A stretch of 64,000 nucleotides of DNA. It comes from Pseudomonas guariconensis. GTDB lineage: Bacteria > Pseudomonadota > Gammaproteobacteria > Pseudomonadales > Pseudomonadaceae. Shown here one piece after another: positions 45,101-57,087 of this stretch; position 1 is the stretch's first letter, and each line of letters starts with the position of its first letter. The stretch covers positions 22,525 to 86,524 of the forward strand of contig NZ_JADLJL010000021.1 of the NCBI RefSeq assembly GCF_015680235.1, given 5' to 3'. The position numbers and the translations under genes are program-made. The notes under the pieces are model-generated. The model was not told the DNA's origin. It ran no database searches and worked only from the letters and a program-made list of their open reading frames with translations.

Positions 45101-48100
45101 GGCGTGTGGCCCGCCTTGTGGATGATCTGCAGCATCGATTCGCCGGCATTCCAGCTGAACGACGCGCGCAGGGCCTCGTGACGTGCCACCACGGCCTGCC
45201 AGGCCTGGGCGAAGCGCTCGGGATCCAGGGCGCTGTCGATGCGGTAGCGGTCCTGCATGTAGTAGATCCCCGTGCCCGGTTCCAGCAAGGTGTGCAACAG
45301 CAAGCCTTCCTGCATCGGCGTCAGCGGGTAGACGTCTTCGATCCGGTTCGCCGGCACCGGCAAGGCGTCGATCTGGGCCTGGGTCAGGTGCGCCAGCGGG
45401 AAATCCGACGGCGTGAAGCTGCCGTTGCCATCGGCCAGGCAATGGGTGACCAGGGCCAGCAATTCCTCGCGATAGGCGTCGGCCAGCGCGGCGATGGTCG
45501 CTTCTTCGTAGCGTTCGGCGCTGTAGGTCCAGCGCAGTTGCAGTGCACCGCCATATACCTGGCCGTCGACGCTGAGCCAGTTGGGCAACGGTGCGCCCAG
45601 GTCGTGGGCCAGGCCTGCCGGGGCATCCAGTGGCTGGAACAGCGCCGCATCGTCGAACTGCTGGTCGAACTGGCCCAGGTAGTTGAAGGTAACCCGTGCC
45701 TGGGGCAAGGCAGCCATGGCCTCTCGCCCGGCATCGTCGGCCAGGTAACGCAGCACGCCATGACCGAGCCCCTTGTGCGGCACCTGGCGCAGCTGTTCCT
45801 TGATGGCTTTGATGGAACCGGCACGGGCCGGGTCGTCGTCGCCCGCCTGAGGCCTCAGGCACAGCGGGTAGGCATTGGTGAACCAGCCGACGCTGCGGGT
45901 CAGGTCCATGTCCTCGAACAGCCCATCGCGGCCATGCCCCTCCAGTTGCACCAAGACTTCGCTGTCACCGCTCCAGCGGCACAGGGTACGGGCCAGCGCG
46001 GTCAGCAGCAGGTCGTTGACCTGGGTGTGATACGCCGAAGGTGCCTGTTGCAGCAGTTGGCGGGTCTGTGCCGCGTCCAGGCTGATGGCCAGGGTACGGG
46101 CATGGCGATGCAGGTTGCCACCCTGCGGGTGGTCGCATGGCCATTCGCGGTGGGCCGTGCCCAGCTGGTCCTGCCACCAGCCCAGCTCGTCGCGCAGCGA
46201 GTCGCTGCTGGCGTAGCTGGCCAGGCGTGCGGCCCAGTCGCCCATGGCATGGGTCTTGGCGGCCAGCGGCTGGCCCCGGTAGAGCGCTTGCAGGTCTTCG
46301 AGCAGCACACGCCAGGACACGCCATCCACCACCAGGTGGTGGATGGCCAGCAACAGGCGCTGGGCACCCTGCCCGTCGCTGACCAGCAAGGCACGCAGCA
46401 GCGGCCCCTCGGCCAGGTCGAGGCTGCGTTGCACATCGGTGTACAAGGCCTGGCAGTCATCCAGGTCAGCCACGGTGGCGAGCCACAGCAATTGTTGCGT
46501 GGCCGGCTGGGCATACTCGGCCTGCCAACGGCCATCGGCCTGGGTAAAGCGCAGGCGCAGGCTGTCGTGGTGTGCCAGCAATGCCCCCAGGGCGCGCTCC
46601 AGTGCCTCGGCCTGCAACGGTTGGCGGATGTCCAGCAGCAGCGCCTGGTTCCAATGCTGGGGCTGGGCGATTTCACTGTCGAAGAACCAGTGCTGGATCG
46701 GCGTCAAGGCACTGCGCCCCTGGCGTAGGCCCTGTTCGACCTGGCTCGTGTGCTCGCTGCGGCTGGCCACCGCGGCCAGAGTCTGGATGGTCTGATGCTG
46801 GAACAGGTCCCGCGGGGTGAAATGCAGGCCCAACTGGCGGGCGCGGCTGACCACCTGGATCGATAGGATCGAGTCGCCGCCCAGCTCGAAGAAGTTGTCG
46901 TGCACGCCTACCCGAGAGAGGTTGAGCACCTCGCCCCAGACCTGCGCCAGTTGCTGCTCCAGCGCGTTGGCCGGGGCCTGGTACTGTTGGCGCGCCTGGG
47001 CAAGGTCCGGCATGGGCAAGGCTCGGCGGTCGAGCTTGCCGTTGCCCATCAGCGGCAGGCTGCCCAACAGTACCAGGTGTGCGGGCACCATGTAGTCCGG
47101 CAGGTGCTGCCGGGCATGGGCCTTGACCGCCTCGCGCAGGCTGGCCTGGGCATCCGGCTCGGCGTCGGCCTGTGGGCACACGAGATAGCCCACCAGTTGC
47201 TTGCCACCCGGCAGGTCCAGCGCCAGCACTACCGCCTCGGCGACATCGGCATGCTCCTGCAGGCGGCTCTCGATCTCGCCCAGCTCGATGCGAAAGCCAC
47301 GAATCTTCACCTGCTGGTCGGCCCGCCCGATGTATTCCACCAGGCCATCGGCCCGCAGGCGCACCAGGTCGCCCGTGCGGTACAAGCGCCCGCCCCCATG
47401 GCTGAACGGGTCGGCGACGAAGCGCTCGGCCGACAGCCCCGGCCGGTCGTGGTAACCCTGGGCCAGCCCGACGCCGCCGACATACAGCTCACCGATACCA
47501 CCCTGGGGCAGCAAGGCCAGGTCCTCATCGAGGACGTACGCGGTGCGCGCACCGATCACTCGGCCGATGGGTACGCTGCCGGCGTCTGCGGGCAACTGCT
47601 CGGGCGCCAGGCAAGCCAGCGGCATGACCACGGTTTCGGTCGGCCCGTAGGCATTGAAGAACTGCTGCGGCGCGAACGCCTGGCGAATACGCTGCAGATG
47701 CTCACCGGTCAACGCCTCGCCGCCGGTGATCACCAGGCGCACCGGCAGGCGCTCGCCCTGCCCGGCCAGGTACTGGGCCAACTGGCTGCCATAGCTGGGG
47801 GTGAAACCCAGGATGCTCACCTGCTGCTCACGCACCAGCTGGCAGATCTCCTCGGCGCCCCACTGGCCCTGGCCACGCAGCACCACCCGGGCACCGCAGA
47901 GCAATGGCACCAGCAGGCGTTCGGTGGCGGCGTCGAAGTTGATCGAATAGAAGTGCAGCTCACAGTCGTCGCTGCGCATGCCGAACGCTGCGATCACCGC
48001 CTGGCAGTGCATGGCGATCTCGCCATGGCTGACCACCACACCCTTGGGTTTGCCGGTGGAGCCGGAGGTGTAGATCAGGTAGGCCTGGTGTTGCGGCAGG

Positions 48101-51100
48101 TTGCGATTGTCCAGCGGCGCATCGCTGTAGCTCGCCAGCGACGCGCGATCGTCCTCCAGGCACCATTGCCCCACACCGACCGGCAACGCTCCCAAAGTGT
48201 CGAGCAGCGCACGCTGGCCGAGCAGCAGGCCGATGCGGCTGTCTTCGATCATGTAGCGCAGGCGGTCGAGCGGGTACTCAGGGTCCAGCGGCACATAGGC
48301 ACCGCCGGCCTTGAGGATCGCCAACAGCCCCACGACCATCTCCAGCGAGCGCTCCAGGGCCAGCCCTACCCGCACCTGCGGGCCGACACCACGCTCGCGC
48401 AGGGCGCGGGCCAGGCGGTTGGCTTGCCGGTCTAGTTCGGCATAGCTCAGGTGCTCGCCGGCGAAGGTCAGCGCACGGGCCTGCGGGCTGCGCGCGGCCT
48501 GGGCTGCGAACAAGCCGTGAAGGGTGTGGTCAGGCTCGAAATCCTGCTCGCCCTGGAGCTGGCTGATCAGTACCTGCTGCTCGGCGCTGCCCAGCATCGG
48601 CAGCTCGCACAGGCGCAGGCTCGGGTCGTCGAGCAGGCCGACCAATACCTGCTGCCAGTGCTCGGCCATGCGCGCGATGCGCGGCTCGTCGAACAGGTCG
48701 CGGCTGTAGGTCAGGCAGCAGCCGAGGCGCCCATCCAGGTCGGTGACCTCCAGGTAGAGGTCGAACTTGGTGGCGCTGGCGTCGTTGACCAGGTAATCCA
48801 CGGTCATGCCCGACAGCGTGCGGCTCTGCTGGAAGGCCCAGCGCTGCACGTTGCACATCACCTGGAACAGCGGGTTGTAGGCGCTGCTGCGCGGCGGCTG
48901 CAACGCCTCGACCAACTGGTCGAAAGGCAGGTCCTGGTGCGACTGGCCTTCGATCACCGTACGCCGCACCTGTTCCAGCAGTTCGGCGGCGGTCATCTGC
49001 CCGTCCAGTTCGCAGCGCAGCACCTGGGTGTTGAGGAAGGCGCCGATCAGGCCTTCGCTTTCCGGGCGGATACGGTTGGCCACCGGCGCGCCGATGCGCA
49101 GGTCGCGCTGGCCGCTATAGCGGTGCAGCACAGCGGCCAAGGTGGCCGTCATGGTCATGAACAGGGTCAGGCCGCGCGCACTGTTGAAGGCATGCACCCG
49201 TGCGACCAGCGCAGGGTCCAGGTCAAAGCGGTATAGCTCGCCGCGGTGGCTCTGCACGGCCGGGCGTGGTCGATCCGAGGGCAGCGCCAGCACCGGGTGT
49301 TCATCCCCCAGGCGGGCTTTCCAGTAGGCCAGCTGGCGTGCCCCTTCCCCGCTTTCCAGCCATTGGCGCTGCCATACGCTGTAATCCAGGTACTGTACCG
49401 GCAACGGCGCCAGCGGCGATTCACGCTCGTCGACGAACGCTTCGTACAACTCGCCCAGCTCCCGGGCGAAGATGTCCATGGCCCAGCCTTCGGTGACGAT
49501 GTGGTGCAGGGTCAGCACGAAGTAGTGCTCGCGCTCGCCGGCCTTGACCAAGCAAGCACGCAGCAGCGGGCCGCGCTCCAGGTCGAATGGCTGGTGCGCC
49601 TGTTCGTCGGCCAACTGGCGCAGGCGCTGCTGGCGAACCTCGGCGGCCAGCGTCGAGAAGTCATGCCAGTGCACGCGCAGCGGGCTGTCCTCGGCCACGC
49701 ACTGGCAAGGCACGCCATCGATACTGGGGAAGGTGGTGCGCAGGGTTTCATGGCGCACGATCAGCGCCTGCAAGGCACGCTCGAACGCATCCACATGCAG
49801 CACGCCGCGCAGGCGCGCCATGCCACCGACGTTGTAGGCTGGGCTGTCCGGCTCCATCTGCCAGAGGAACCACATGCGCTGCTGCGAGTACGACAGTGGC
49901 ACCGCCTGGCGACGGTCGACCCGGGCAATCGCCCCTTGCCGGTTGTGCTCGCCGGCCGCCTGGATGCGCGCGATCTCGGCGCAGAACGCGCCCAGCTCGC
50001 TGGCCTCGAACAAGGCCTTGAGCGGCAGTTCGATATCCAGCGCCTGGCGTGTACGCGACACGATCTGGGTGGCCAGCAGCGAGTGGCCGCCCAGGGCGAA
50101 GAAGTCATCCTGCATGCCCACCTGCGGCAACTTCAGCACCTCGCGCCAGATCGCCGCCACCTGTTGTTGCAAGGCGCCCTGGGGCTCGACATGGGCACGC
50201 TGCTGCCAGACCGGCGCCGGCAACGCCTTGCGATCGATCTTGCCGCTCGGCCCAAGGGGCATCCGGGCCAGGTGCACCAGCTGCGCCGGCACCATATAGG
50301 CCGGCAGGCGCACCGCCAGCGCGGCGAGCAGCGCCTCTGACTGCTCGACACCGCTGTAGTAGCCCACCAGTTGCGCGCCGACCTCATCCTGGTGAATCAC
50401 CACCAGCGCCTGGTCGACTCCAGGCTGGGCCAGCAGGCAGGCCTGGACCTCCTCAGGCTCGACACGAAAGCCACGCACCTTCACCTGCTGATCGAGGCGC
50501 CCGAGATACTCCAGGGCGCCGAGCTGCACCTGCCAGCGGGCACGGTCGCCACTGCGGTAGAGGCGCTCGCCGTCGCCACCCGGCCGGGGCACGAAGCGCT
50601 CGGCAGTAAGCCCTGGGCGGCCCAGGTAGCCACGGGCCAGGCCCGCTCCGCCGAGGCACAGCTCGCCCGGCACACCAGGGGCCGTCAGTTCCAGCTCAGC
50701 GTCCAGCACCTGGCACAGCACATTGCCCAGCGGGCGACCGATGGGCGAACGCGCACCATCCTGCGCTCGGCAATGCCAGTGGGTGACGTTGATCGCGGTC
50801 TCGGTCGGGCCGTAGCGGTTGTGCAACTGCACCTGTGGCAGCACTTGCAACACACGGTCGCGCAGGTTGGCCGAGAGCGCCTCGCCGCCGGAGAACAGCC
50901 GACGCAGGCCGGTGCAGCCAAGCGCCAACGGCTCCTGGATGAACACCTGCAACAGCGCCGGCACGAAGTGCAGCGTGGTCACGTCGTGGGCCTGCACCAG
51001 CTCGGCGATACGCTGGGGGTCGCGATGCTCGCCGGGGCCGGCCAACACCAGCTTGCACCCCTGGGCCAGCGGCCAGAAGCATTCCCATACCGACACGTCG

Positions 51101-54100
51101 AAACTGATCGGGGCCTTTTGCATCAATACGTCGCTGTCATCCAGGACGTAGGTGTCCTGCATCCATTGCAGGCGCTCGGCCAGGGCCGCGTGGGTATTGC
51201 CCACGCCCTTGGGTTGGCCGGTGGAGCCGGAGGTGTAGATCACATAGGCCAGGTTGTCGCCATCCAGGTGCAGGCCCGGGGCATGGCTCGGCCAGCTGTC
51301 CAGGTGCAGCTGGTCCAGGGCGATGATGCTGACCCCGGCGACCTGCGGCAGGCGCTGCAGCCGGTCGCTGTGGCTGAGCAGCAGGCCGGCCTTGCTGTCG
51401 GCCAGCATGTAGGCCAGGCGCTCGGCCGGGTAATCGGTGTCCAGCGGTACGTAGGCCCCCCCGGCCTTGAGGATGGCCAGTAGGCCGACCAACAGCTGAG
51501 GCGAACGCTCCAGGGCGATGGCTACGCAGGTATCAGGGCCGACGCCCTTGTCGCGCAGGTAATGGGCCAGGCGGTTGGCCTGCTGGTGCAGCGTGGCATA
51601 GTCGAGGCTGCCACCTTCCCACGCCAGGGCGGTGCGAGTCGGGGTCAGGCGTGCCTGTTCATTGAGCTGCTCCACCAACAGGCGGTACGCCTTCGGTGCC
51701 GGTGCCTGCCCCCAGGTCAGCAACTGTGCGCGACTGGCCTCGTCGAGCAGGGAAATCTGGCCCAAGGCCAGCTGCGGGTTGGCGCAGACCTGCTCCAGCA
51801 AGGCCAACAATTGCCCGGCCAGGCGCTCGATGGTGCTGGCCTCGAACAGTTCGGCGGCATAGTCGAAGGCCAGGCTCAGGCGCCCCTGGTGGTCCTGCTC
51901 ACTGTGCAGTTGCAGGTCGAACTTGGCTTCGCGGCTGTGCCAGGGCAGCTCTTCGGCGAGCAGGCCTGGCAGGCGGCGCAGCGCCGAGAGGTCCCGCTGC
52001 TGGTGGTTGAACATGACCTGGAACAAGCCCTGCTCGCGGGCATCGGGCAATGCTTCGAGCAGTTGCTCGAACGGCAGGTCCTGGTTGGCCTGGGCCTGCA
52101 GCGTGGTATCGCGCACCTGAGCCAGCAACTGGTCGAACGGCAGGCGGCCATGGACCTCGGCGCGCAGGACCTGGGTATTGATGAAGAAGCCGACCATACC
52201 CTGGGTTTCCAGGCGCGGGCGGTTGGCGTTGGGCACACCGACACGAATATCGCCTTGGCCTGTGTAACGGTGCAGCAAACCTTGCCAGGCGGCCAGCAAC
52301 ACCATGAACAGGCTCGCTTGCTGCTCCCGCGCCAGGGTATCCAAGGCTGTCGTCAGGCTGGCTGGCACCTTGACGCTCAATCGCCCGGCCCGGGGCGCGC
52401 GCTGGGCGGAACGCGGGTAGTCGGGGCACAGGTCCAAAACCTTCGGCTCGTCGCCCAGTTGCGCCTTCCAATAGGCCAACTGCCGGGCCGCTTCACCGCC
52501 TGCCAGCCATTGACGCTGCCAGTGGCCGTAGTCGGCCTGGCCCAGGGGCAATGCGGCCAGGTCGGCCTGCACGCCATGGCAATGGGCGGCATACAGCCTG
52601 GCGAACTCGTCGAGCAGGATGTTCAGCGACCAGCCATCGGCCACGATATGGTGCAGCGTCACCCACAACTGGTGGTCGTCGTCGCCCAGGCGCACCAGGG
52701 TAACCCGCAACAGCGGCCCCTGGGTGAGGTCGAAGGGTTGGCGCGCCTCGGCTTCACGACGTGCCGCCACCTGTTCGGCATCAAGCCCCTGCAGGTCGGC
52801 GCGCTGCAAGTCGAAGGCAGCCTCGGACACGACCTGTTGCAGGCCCTGGCCATCCACTTCGCTGAAACGCGTGCGCAATGATTCGTGCCGCGCCACCAGC
52901 GCCTGGAAACTGGCCTGCAATGCCGCCTCGTCCAGTTCGCCGCGCAGGTGCAAGCCGGCGGGGATGTTGTAGGCGGCCGATTGCGGTTCAAGCTGCCAGA
53001 GCAGCCACAGACGGTTCTGCGCGAGGGTTTGCGGATGGGCCTGGGCACGGTCCAGCGCGGCGATGGCTTGCCTGCCTGGGCTGCCCTCGGCCAGGGCGGC
53101 AGCCACCGCAGCGCTGTAGGCGGCAAGCGTCGGCGCCTCGAACAGGGTGCGCACGCCCAGGTCGATGCCCAGCTCGTCGGCCAGGCGCGCCGTCACCTGG
53201 GTGGCGGCGATGGAGTTGCCGCCCAGCAGCAGGAAGTGGTCGTCCGGTGCGACCGACTCGACATCGAGCCGCTCACACCAGATCGCGGCGATGCGCCTTT
53301 GCAGGTCGTCACCGGTCGCAGCCGCTTCGGCCTGCGCCTCGGTGTCGGGGAAGCGCGCATAGCAGTCCAGGCTGCCGTCGGCCATGCGCAGACGGCAGGC
53401 CGAGCGCTGCAGCTTGCCGCTGGAGGTCTTGGGCAATGCGCCGGGGTTGAGCAACAACACCACCGCCGGGGCCTGGCGGCAGGCATCGGCAACCACCTGA
53501 CGCAGGGTACGGATCAGGTCCTGGGGTTTGATCGCTTTCTGCACGTTGCGGCTGACCTCCACCGCCACGCCGATGCCCTCCTCGCCCTGGTCGTCGACCG
53601 CGAACACCGCAACACGCCCTTTGCGCAAACCTTCGACTTCGCGCTCCAGGGTCTTTTCCACATCCTGCGGGTAGAGGTTCTGCCCGCGCACGATCAGCAT
53701 GTCCTTCAGGCGCCCAGTGACGAACACTTCGCCTGCGCGCAGGAAGCCCAGGTCGCCGGTGCGCAGCCAGGTCTGGCCGTCCTGCTCGACGAAAGTCCGG
53801 GCGCTGGCCTGCGGGTTGCGCCAGTAGCCCAGGGCGATGCTCGGGCCGGCGGCCCAGAGTTCCCCGACCTGATTGTCGCCCAGGGCCTGCAGGCCTTGCG
53901 GGTCGACGATACGCACGGCATGCCCGGGCTGTGGGTAGCCACAGCTCATCAGCACACTACCCTTTCCCGGCTCGGCGCGGTTGGCGGCGAAGGCCTCGGC
54001 ATCCAGCTCCAGGGCGGCGATACCCTGGCCACGCCGGCTGCCACTGACGAACAGGGTCGCCTCAGCCAGGCCGTAGCTGGCGAAGAAGCTGGCCGGGTCG

Positions 54101-55047
54101 AAACCGCAGGGGCGGAACTTGTCGGCGAAGGTGTCCAGGCTGTCCTGGCGGATCGGCTCGGAACCCGAATACGCCACGCGCCAGCGGCTCAGGTCGAGGC
54201 CGGCCAGGGCCGCCTCGCTGACCCGCTCGCTGCACAGGCGGTAGGCGAAGTCAGGGCCGCCGCTGATGGTGCCGCCGTATTCGCTGATCGCCTGCAGCCA
54301 GCGCAACGGCCGGGCGAGGAAATACCCCGGCGACATCAACACGCAGGGCACGCCGCTGAAGATCGGTTGCAGCAGGCCGCCGATCAGGCCCATGTCGTGG
54401 TACAGCGGCAACCAGCTGACGATGACATCATCCGGGTTCAGGTCGATCCCGAACCCGTGGCGGATCAGTTGCTCGTTGGCCACCAGGTTGCCGTGGCTGA
54501 CCTGCACGCCCTTGGGCTGCGCGGTGGAGCCGGAGGTGTATTGCAGGAACGCGATGTCCTCGGCGGTCAATGCCGGCTCGCGCCATTGGCCGGCCAAGGC
54601 AGGGTCCAATTCATCCACCGCCAGCAGGCCTGGCGCAGTGTCGCCGGCCAGGCCTTGCAGGCTGCTGCACAGCGCCTGCACCGTCAGCAGCAGGCGCGAC
54701 TCGGCATCGTCGATGATCGACAGCAAGCGCTCCTGGTGATGCTGACGCGCCGACTCCGGTGGGTAGGCCGGCACGGCGATGACACCCGCATACAGGCAGC
54801 CGAAGAACGCCGCGACGTAGTCCGGGCCGCTGGGGAACAGCAGCACCGCCCGATCGCCAAGGCCGGCCCGTGCCTGCAGGGCGGCGGCGATGACGCGTGC
54901 GCGCAGGTCCAGGTCCCGATAGGTGAGCACGGCCTGCTCGTCGGGATTGTCGGCCAGAAAGCGCAAGGCGATCCGGTCCGGGGTCTGCGCGGCGCGTTGC
55001 GCCAGGGCCTGGACCAGCGAGAGCGGGAGTTCGAAGGCGTCCGTCAT
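42103..55047 (-). CDS. pvdL: PvdL, pyoverdine chromophore peptide synthetase
   Basis: A 4314-residue NRPS that starts pyoverdine assembly. Domain order with approximate residues of key motifs: acyl-CoA ligase (1-560), carrier T1 (LLLGGNS, 607), condensation (HHIVADGW, 799), adenylation A1 ([11 protein letters not shown], 1272), T2 (LGGHSLL, 1652), condensation (HHIVTEGW, 1851), A2 ([11 protein letters not shown], 2329), T3 (ELGGDSI, 2723), epimerase ([10 protein letters not shown], 2905), condensation (HHILIDAW, 3375), A3 ([11 protein letters not shown], 3859), T4 (ELGGHSLL, 4251). No thioesterase, as expected, because the chain passes to the next synthetase. The known family product is acyl-L-Glu-D-Tyr-L-Dab; A3 reads D-I-W-E-L-T-A-D-D by hand alignment, the diaminobutyrate code. 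AGGAAC precedes the ATG; a PvdS-type box is 91 bases upstream. Confidence 0.97.
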   Translation of the reverse strand: MTDAFELPLSLVQALAQRAAQTPDRIALRFLADNPDEQAVLTYRDLDLRARVIAAALQARAGLGDRAVLLFPSGPDYVAAFFGCLYAGVIAVPAYPPESARQHHQERLLSIIDDAESRLLLTVQALCSSLQGLAGDTAPGLLAVDELDPALAGQWREPALTAEDIAFLQYTSGSTAQPKGVQVSHGNLVANEQLIRHGFGIDLNPDDVIVSWLPLYHDMGLIGGLLQPIFSGVPCVLMSPGYFLARPLRWLQAISEYGGTISGGPDFAYRLCSERVSEAALAGLDLSRWRVAYSGSEPIRQDSLDTFADKFRPCGFDPASFFASYGLAEATLFVSGSRRGQGIAALELDAEAFAANRAEPGKGSVLMSCGYPQPGHAVRIVDPQGLQALGDNQVGELWAAGPSIALGYWRNPQASARTFVEQDGQTWLRTGDLGFLRAGEVFVTGRLKDMLIVRGQNLYPQDVEKTLEREVEGLRKGRVAVFAVDDQGEEGIGVAVEVSRNVQKAIKPQDLIRTLRQVVADACRQAPAVVLLLNPGALPKTSSGKLQRSACRLRMADGSLDCYARFPDTEAQAEAAATGDDLQRRIAAIWCERLDVESVAPDDHFLLLGGNSIAATQVTARLADELGIDLGVRTLFEAPTLAAYSAAVAAALAEGSPGRQAIAALDRAQAHPQTLAQNRLWLLWQLEPQSAAYNIPAGLHLRGELDEAALQASFQALVARHESLRTRFSEVDGQGLQQVVSEAAFDLQRADLQGLDAEQVAARREAEARQPFDLTQGPLLRVTLVRLGDDDHQLWVTLHHIVADGWSLNILLDEFARLYAAHCHGVQADLAALPLGQADYGHWQRQWLAGGEAARQLAYWKAQLGDEPKVLDLCPDYPRSAQRAPRAGRLSVKVPASLTTALDTLAREQQASLFMVLLAAWQGLLHRYTGQGDIRVGVPNANRPRLETQGMVGFFINTQVLRAEVHGRLPFDQLLAQVRDTTLQAQANQDLPFEQLLEALPDAREQGLFQVMFNHQQRDLSALRRLPGLLAEELPWHSREAKFDLQLHSEQDHQGRLSLAFDYAAELFEASTIERLAGQLLALLEQVCANPQLALGQISLLDEASRAQLLTWGQAPAPKAYRLLVEQLNEQARLTPTRTALAWEGGSLDYATLHQQANRLAHYLRDKGVGPDTCVAIALERSPQLLVGLLAILKAGGAYVPLDTDYPAERLAYMLADSKAGLLLSHSDRLQRLPQVAGVSIIALDQLHLDSWPSHAPGLHLDGDNLAYVIYTSGSTGQPKGVGNTHAALAERLQWMQDTYVLDDSDVLMQKAPISFDVSVWECFWPLAQGCKLVLAGPGEHRDPQRIAELVQAHDVTTLHFVPALLQVFIQEPLALGCTGLRRLFSGGEALSANLRDRVLQVLPQVQLHNRYGPTETAINVTHWHCRAQDGARSPIGRPLGNVLCQVLDAELELTAPGVPGELCLGGAGLARGYLGRPGLTAERFVPRPGGDGERLYRSGDRARWQVQLGALEYLGRLDQQVKVRGFRVEPEEVQACLLAQPGVDQALVVIHQDEVGAQLVGYYSGVEQSEALLAALAVRLPAYMVPAQLVHLARMPLGPSGKIDRKALPAPVWQQRAHVEPQGALQQQVAAIWREVLKLPQVGMQDDFFALGGHSLLATQIVSRTRQALDIELPLKALFEASELGAFCAEIARIQAAGEHNRQGAIARVDRRQAVPLSYSQQRMWFLWQMEPDSPAYNVGGMARLRGVLHVDAFERALQALIVRHETLRTTFPSIDGVPCQCVAEDSPLRVHWHDFSTLAAEVRQQRLRQLADEQAHQPFDLERGPLLRACLVKAGEREHYFVLTLHHIVTEGWAMDIFARELGELYEAFVDERESPLAPLPVQYLDYSVWQRQWLESGEGARQLAYWKARLGDEHPVLALPSDRPRPAVQSHRGELYRFDLDPALVARVHAFNSARGLTLFMTMTATLAAVLHRYSGQRDLRIGAPVANRIRPESEGLIGAFLNTQVLRCELDGQMTAAELLEQVRRTVIEGQSHQDLPFDQLVEALQPPRSSAYNPLFQVMCNVQRWAFQQSRTLSGMTVDYLVNDASATKFDLYLEVTDLDGRLGCCLTYSRDLFDEPRIARMAEHWQQVLVGLLDDPSLRLCELPMLGSAEQQVLISQLQGEQDFEPDHTLHGLFAAQAARSPQARALTFAGEHLSYAELDRQANRLARALRERGVGPQVRVGLALERSLEMVVGLLAILKAGGAYVPLDPEYPLDRLRYMIEDSRIGLLLGQRALLDTLGALPVGVGQWCLEDDRASLASYSDAPLDNRNLPQHQAYLIYTSGSTGKPKGVVVSHGEIAMHCQAVIAAFGMRSDDCELHFYSINFDAATERLLVPLLCGARVVLRGQGQWGAEEICQLVREQQVSILGFTPSYGSQLAQYLAGQGERLPVRLVITGGEALTGEHLQRIRQAFAPQQFFNAYGPTETVVMPLACLAPEQLPADAGSVPIGRVIGARTAYVLDEDLALLPQGGIGELYVGGVGLAQGYHDRPGLSAERFVADPFSHGGGRLYRTGDLVRLRADGLVEYIGRADQQVKIRGFRIELGEIESRLQEHADVAEAVVLALDLPGGKQLVGYLVCPQADAEPDAQASLREAVKAHARQHLPDYMVPAHLVLLGSLPLMGNGKLDRRALPMPDLAQARQQYQAPANALEQQLAQVWGEVLNLSRVGVHDNFFELGGDSILSIQVVSRARQLGLHFTPRDLFQHQTIQTLAAVASRSEHTSQVEQGLRQGRSALTPIQHWFFDSEIAQPQHWNQALLLDIRQPLQAEALERALGALLAHHDSLRLRFTQADGRWQAEYAQPATQQLLWLATVADLDDCQALYTDVQRSLDLAEGPLLRALLVSDGQGAQRLLLAIHHLVVDGVSWRVLLEDLQALYRGQPLAAKTHAMGDWAARLASYASSDSLRDELGWWQDQLGTAHREWPCDHPQGGNLHRHARTLAISLDAAQTRQLLQQAPSAYHTQVNDLLLTALARTLCRWSGDSEVLVQLEGHGRDGLFEDMDLTRSVGWFTNAYPLCLRPQAGDDDPARAGSIKAIKEQLRQVPHKGLGHGVLRYLADDAGREAMAALPQARVTFNYLGQFDQQFDDAALFQPLDAPAGLAHDLGAPLPNWLSVDGQVYGGALQLRWTYSAERYEEATIAALADAYREELLALVTHCLADGNGSFTPSDFPLAHLTQAQIDALPVPANRIEDVYPLTPMQEGLLLHTLLEPGTGIYYMQDRYRIDSALDPERFAQAWQAVVARHEALRASFSWNAGESMLQIIHKAGHTPVDYQDWRGLDTPAQEARLQALHKQEREAGFDLLREAPFHLRLVRVADARYWFMMSNHHILIDAWCRSLLMNDFFEIYQALGEGRQAQLPVPPRYRDYIGWLQRQDLNEARQWWQRNLAGFERATAIPSDRPLRHDHAGDGMVVGDCHTRLDAPDGVRLRELAQAHQLTVNTFVQAAWALVLASYSGERDVVFGVTVAGRPVSLPQMQRTVGLFINSVALRVQLPELGQRQSVHQWLQGLLARNMELREHEYLPLVAIQECSELPKGQPLFDSLFVFENAPVETAVLDHAQHLNASSDSGRTHTNFPLTAVCYPGDDLGLHLSFDQRYFDFPTVERLLADFKRLLLALVDGFDGEVAELALLGLREQRFLLEDCNRTEQAYPLEQSYVALFEAHVAAHPQRTVARCLDASYDYAGLNLAANRLGHALVAAGVGVDQPVALLAERGLALLGMIVGSFKAGAGYLPLDPGLPSARLQRIIELSRTPVLVCSAACAEQARQLLDEIGGAVRPQLLVWEQVQSSQVASHNLGIHSAPDNLAYVIYTSGSTGLPKGVMVEQRGMLNNQLSKVPYLELDAQDVIAQTASQSFDISVWQFLAAPLFGARVEIVPNSIAHDPQGLLAHVQATGITVLESVPSLIQGMLADEPRNLGNLRWMLPTGEAMPPELAAQWLQRYPGIGLVNAYGPAECSDDVAFFRVDAASTQGSYLPIGMPTDNNRLYLLDEAQRLVPVGAVGELCVAGTGVGRGYVGDPVRTALAFVPHPYGEPGERLYRSGDLARRRADGVLEYVGRIDHQVKIRGYRIELGEIEARLHEQAEVRDAAVGVQEGANGKHLVGYLVAHPHVTADAALLEQLKQRLRAELPEYMVPLHWAWLDSLPHNANGKLDRKALPAIDIGSQHRLAYLAPRDALEQTLAGIWADVLKAERVGVRDNFFELGGHSLLATQIASRVQKQLQLNVPLRAMFECSTVEALADYVRALEGRALDDDKVDRLSDLMAELEAL

Positions 55048-55138
55048 GGGGAGTTCCTGCCAGTGTCTGGGTGGATCGCGCCGGGCAGTGCCACGCCGGT
55101 CGGCGGGCAGCGTTCGGCAGCTGGATGTACACAGGGGA

Positions 55139-55163
55139 ACGGATGGGCCGGGGAAATAATTAG
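55139..55163 (-). promoter_or_regulatory. PvdS-dependent promoter of pvdL
   Basis: On the minus strand C-TAATT (55163-55158), 16 bases, CGT (55141-55139). It has one mismatch from TAAAT. Spacing is exactly the 16 bases seen in the other boxes of this window. Confidence 0.78.
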
Positions 55164-55273
55164 ACGGGCGCGCGGCACCGAGGCAGCGAGGGACGCGATG
55201 TGCAAAAGCGGAAAGTGAACCGGTTCACGCTCCGGGACTTAGACGATTTGCCTCCAGATATTAATTCTATTTC

Positions 55274-55306
55274 GCATTTGACAATCATTATCACTGAGCA
55301 TAGCTT
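55274..55306 (+). promoter_or_regulatory. Fur box and promoter of the PvdS/PfrI gene
   Basis: A perfect -35 TTGACA (55278-55283), 17 bases, weak -10 TAGCTT (55301-55306). GACAATCATTATC (55280-55292) matches the Fur core GATAATCATTATC at 12 of 13 positions and overlaps the -35. Iron-loaded Fur should shut off this sigma gene and hence the pyoverdine genes. Confidence 0.85.
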
Positions 55307-55373
55307 GTCGCACGTCGTAGGAAGCGTCCCACTCAGGTGTGCTCCCTCCTCTCTTCGAGACAAGGTGATTTCC

Positions 55374-55901
55374 ATGGCGGAACAACTATCCACAAGTAAG
55401 TGCGATTCACCCCTACTCCAGGCATTCGTCGACAACCGCAGCATCCTGGTCAAGATCGCCGCACGCATCACCGGCTGCCGCTCGCGGGCCGAAGACGTGG
55501 TGCAGGACGCCTTCTTCCGGCTCAGCGCGGCGCCGCACATCACATCCTCGTTCAAGGCCCAGCTCAGTTACCTGTTCCAGATCGTGCGCAACCTGGCGAT
55601 CGACCACTATCGCAAGCAAGCCATGGAGCTCAAGTACTCGGGCAGCGAGGAGGAAGGCCTCAATGTCGTCCTGCAGAACGCCTCGCCCGAAGCCACCCAT
55701 ATCAACCTTGCCACCCTCGAACACATTGCCGAGGCCCTGGGCGAGTTACCCCAGCGCACCCGCTATGCCTTCGAGATGTATCGCCTGCACGGGGTGCCAC
55801 AGAAGGACATCGCCAAGGAGCTGGGTGTATCGCCGACACTGGTGAACTTCATGATTCGCGATGCGTTGATCCATTGCCGCAAGCACAGCCGTCAGGGCTG
55901 A
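55374..55901 (+). CDS. pfrI: Pyoverdine ECF sigma factor PvdS (PfrI in P. putida)
   Basis: A 175-residue iron-starvation sigma factor starting MAEQLSTSKCDSPLLQAFVDNR. Region 2 has ITGCRSRAEDVVQDAFFRL and LFQIVRNLAIDHYRKQAMELKYSG; region 4 has LHGVPQKDIAKELGVSPTLVNFMIRDAL, nearly identical to PvdS as I know it. It recognises the TAAAT-N16-CGT boxes found before pvdR, pvdP, pvdH, pvdL and others here. AAGGTG lies six bases before the ATG; the reading frame is open further upstream but passes through the promoter. Its anti-sigma FpvR is not in the window. Confidence 0.96.
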   Translation: MAEQLSTSKCDSPLLQAFVDNRSILVKIAARITGCRSRAEDVVQDAFFRLSAAPHITSSFKAQLSYLFQIVRNLAIDHYRKQAMELKYSGSEEEGLNVVLQNASPEATHINLATLEHIAEALGELPQRTRYAFEMYRLHGVPQKDIAKELGVSPTLVNFMIRDALIHCRKHSRQG

Positions 55902-55907
55902 GGTCCC

Positions 55908-56026
55908 TCGCCCTCATCGCCGGCAAGCCGGCTCCCACAGAGCCCGAAAAATCGAATGGCGCGCTGTCCCACAAAGCACTAGTGGCAAGCGCTGACCTCT
56001 GTGGGAACGGCGGTGGAGCGGCCGAA
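55908..56026. repeat. REP unit and partial composite repeat at pfrI/acyltransferase convergent ends
   Basis: A single REP (CATCGCCGGCAAGCCGGCTCCCAC, split at 55915-55938) followed by GCGCTGTCCCACAAAGCA and CTGTGGGAACGGCGGTGGAG, which are diverged pieces of the composite repeat. It fills the 130 bases between two convergent genes. Confidence 0.65.
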
Positions 56027-56031
56027 CCCGC

Positions 56032-57045
56032 TCAAACCAGCCTGCAGCGATCGAAGAACCGCTCCCGCCCCAGGATCATCAATGCCGCCCGCTTGTGCGG
56101 AAAATCGAACTCCTTCTCGCAATGGAAGCACTGGTCGTGCAGGTAGCCGATCATCCTGCCGTTGTCGGCGCGTGGCTCGGCGACCACCCGCTGGGTGCGT
56201 GGGTCGTCCAGGAACAGATAGTGCACCAGCGCCGATAACCAGCTGGCCACCTTGTGCGGGCCGCGATGCGCCTGCTCGCCCACCAGCATGTGGACGCCGC
56301 GGTCGTAGTCGCCAGCCGGGTAGAACGGGGCGATCCGGTCTTCCTTGGCCCAGTAGGCCTCGAAATAGGCGAACGGCTCGTCATCGAAGCAACCGACCAG
56401 GGTCAGCGTGTGCGGATCGGCCTCGAGTTTCGCCAAGTATTCGCGGTGCTGCTCGAGGCTGCCGGCCTCCTGCCAGAACTGCGCGACACGCGGATCGTTC
56501 TGCCAACGGTTGAAACGCGCCAGGTCCCGGTCGATCTCCAACGTGCGCAGCGACACCCAGGCACCCAGGCGCGCATCGAAACGCCGGTACACCTCACCGC
56601 GCGGCTTGGGCGGGCGCCTGGGGTGGCGCTTGCCGTCGCTGATCATCATCTGCTGAGGGTAGTTACTGGCCGCCGCATCGCCAAGCCACGGCTGGGGCAG
56701 TTGCCAGAACAGCCCACGCTCGCACAGGTACACGCCCGGACGCTCGCCAGCCACCAGCAGCCCGCTGGCCAGCGCCTGGGGCAGCGCCTGGTGCATGTGC
56801 CAGGCCAGGCGCTGGCAGGCCGGGTCGCGCGACAGCAGCCAATAGCATGCCGCCCACAAGGCCTGCTCGGGGCGCTCCGGGCACAGACGCTCCAGGTGCA
56901 CCTCAAGGACAGCGCCAGGGGCCAGGCGCACCTGGATCAGCGGGCGGCCCTCGAGTGTCAGGCTCAAGTGGGTAGCCCCTTCATCGGCACTGAGGCTGCG
57001 CCAGCGGGGCAAGGAAAGAGGCAGCGAAGCGGCATCGAACGGCAT
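56032..57045 (-). CDS. Siderophore-related N-acyltransferase, IucB/AlcB GNAT family (PvdYII-like)
   Basis: A 337-residue protein whose C-terminal half (about 150-337) is the GNAT domain of hydroxamate-siderophore acyltransferases: YRRFDARLGAWVSLRTLEID, AYFEAYWAKEDRIAPFYPAGDYDRGVHMLVG and HYLFLDDPRTQRVVAEP. PvdYII of pyoverdines with acetyl-hydroxyornithine belongs here; IucB acetylates hydroxylysine. It likely acylates hydroxyornithine in this strain's pyoverdine or a second siderophore. A perfect PvdS box precedes it. ATG at 57045 is chosen; GTG at 57051 is possible. Confidence 0.85.
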   Translation of the reverse strand: MPFDAASLPLSLPRWRSLSADEGATHLSLTLEGRPLIQVRLAPGAVLEVHLERLCPERPEQALWAACYWLLSRDPACQRLAWHMHQALPQALASGLLVAGERPGVYLCERGLFWQLPQPWLGDAAASNYPQQMMISDGKRHPRRPPKPRGEVYRRFDARLGAWVSLRTLEIDRDLARFNRWQNDPRVAQFWQEAGSLEQHREYLAKLEADPHTLTLVGCFDDEPFAYFEAYWAKEDRIAPFYPAGDYDRGVHMLVGEQAHRGPHKVASWLSALVHYLFLDDPRTQRVVAEPRADNGRMIGYLHDQCFHCEKEFDFPHKRAALMILGRERFFDRCRLV

Positions 57046-57087
57046 GGTCACGGCTCTCGAAAAGGAATGAAGGGTTCAATCCGGTAG

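Noticed and set aside
42103..55047. Repeated internal segments in pvdL as mobile or duplicated elements
   Set aside because: The repetition is the usual likeness between NRPS modules (C, A, T domains), with domain order intact.
52885..55218. Long open frame on the plus strand opposite pvdL (also at 42295-44208, 44227-46728, 46900-48435)
   Set aside because: These frames lie opposite the NRPS, have GC-biased composition without any recognisable domain, and follow from strong third-position G/C bias; pvdL shows a full set of NRPS motifs on the other strand.
55200..55373. N-terminal extension of the PvdS/PfrI sigma factor
   Set aside because: This part of the frame covers the Fur box and -35/-10 elements; the ribosome site and family start place the ATG at 55374.
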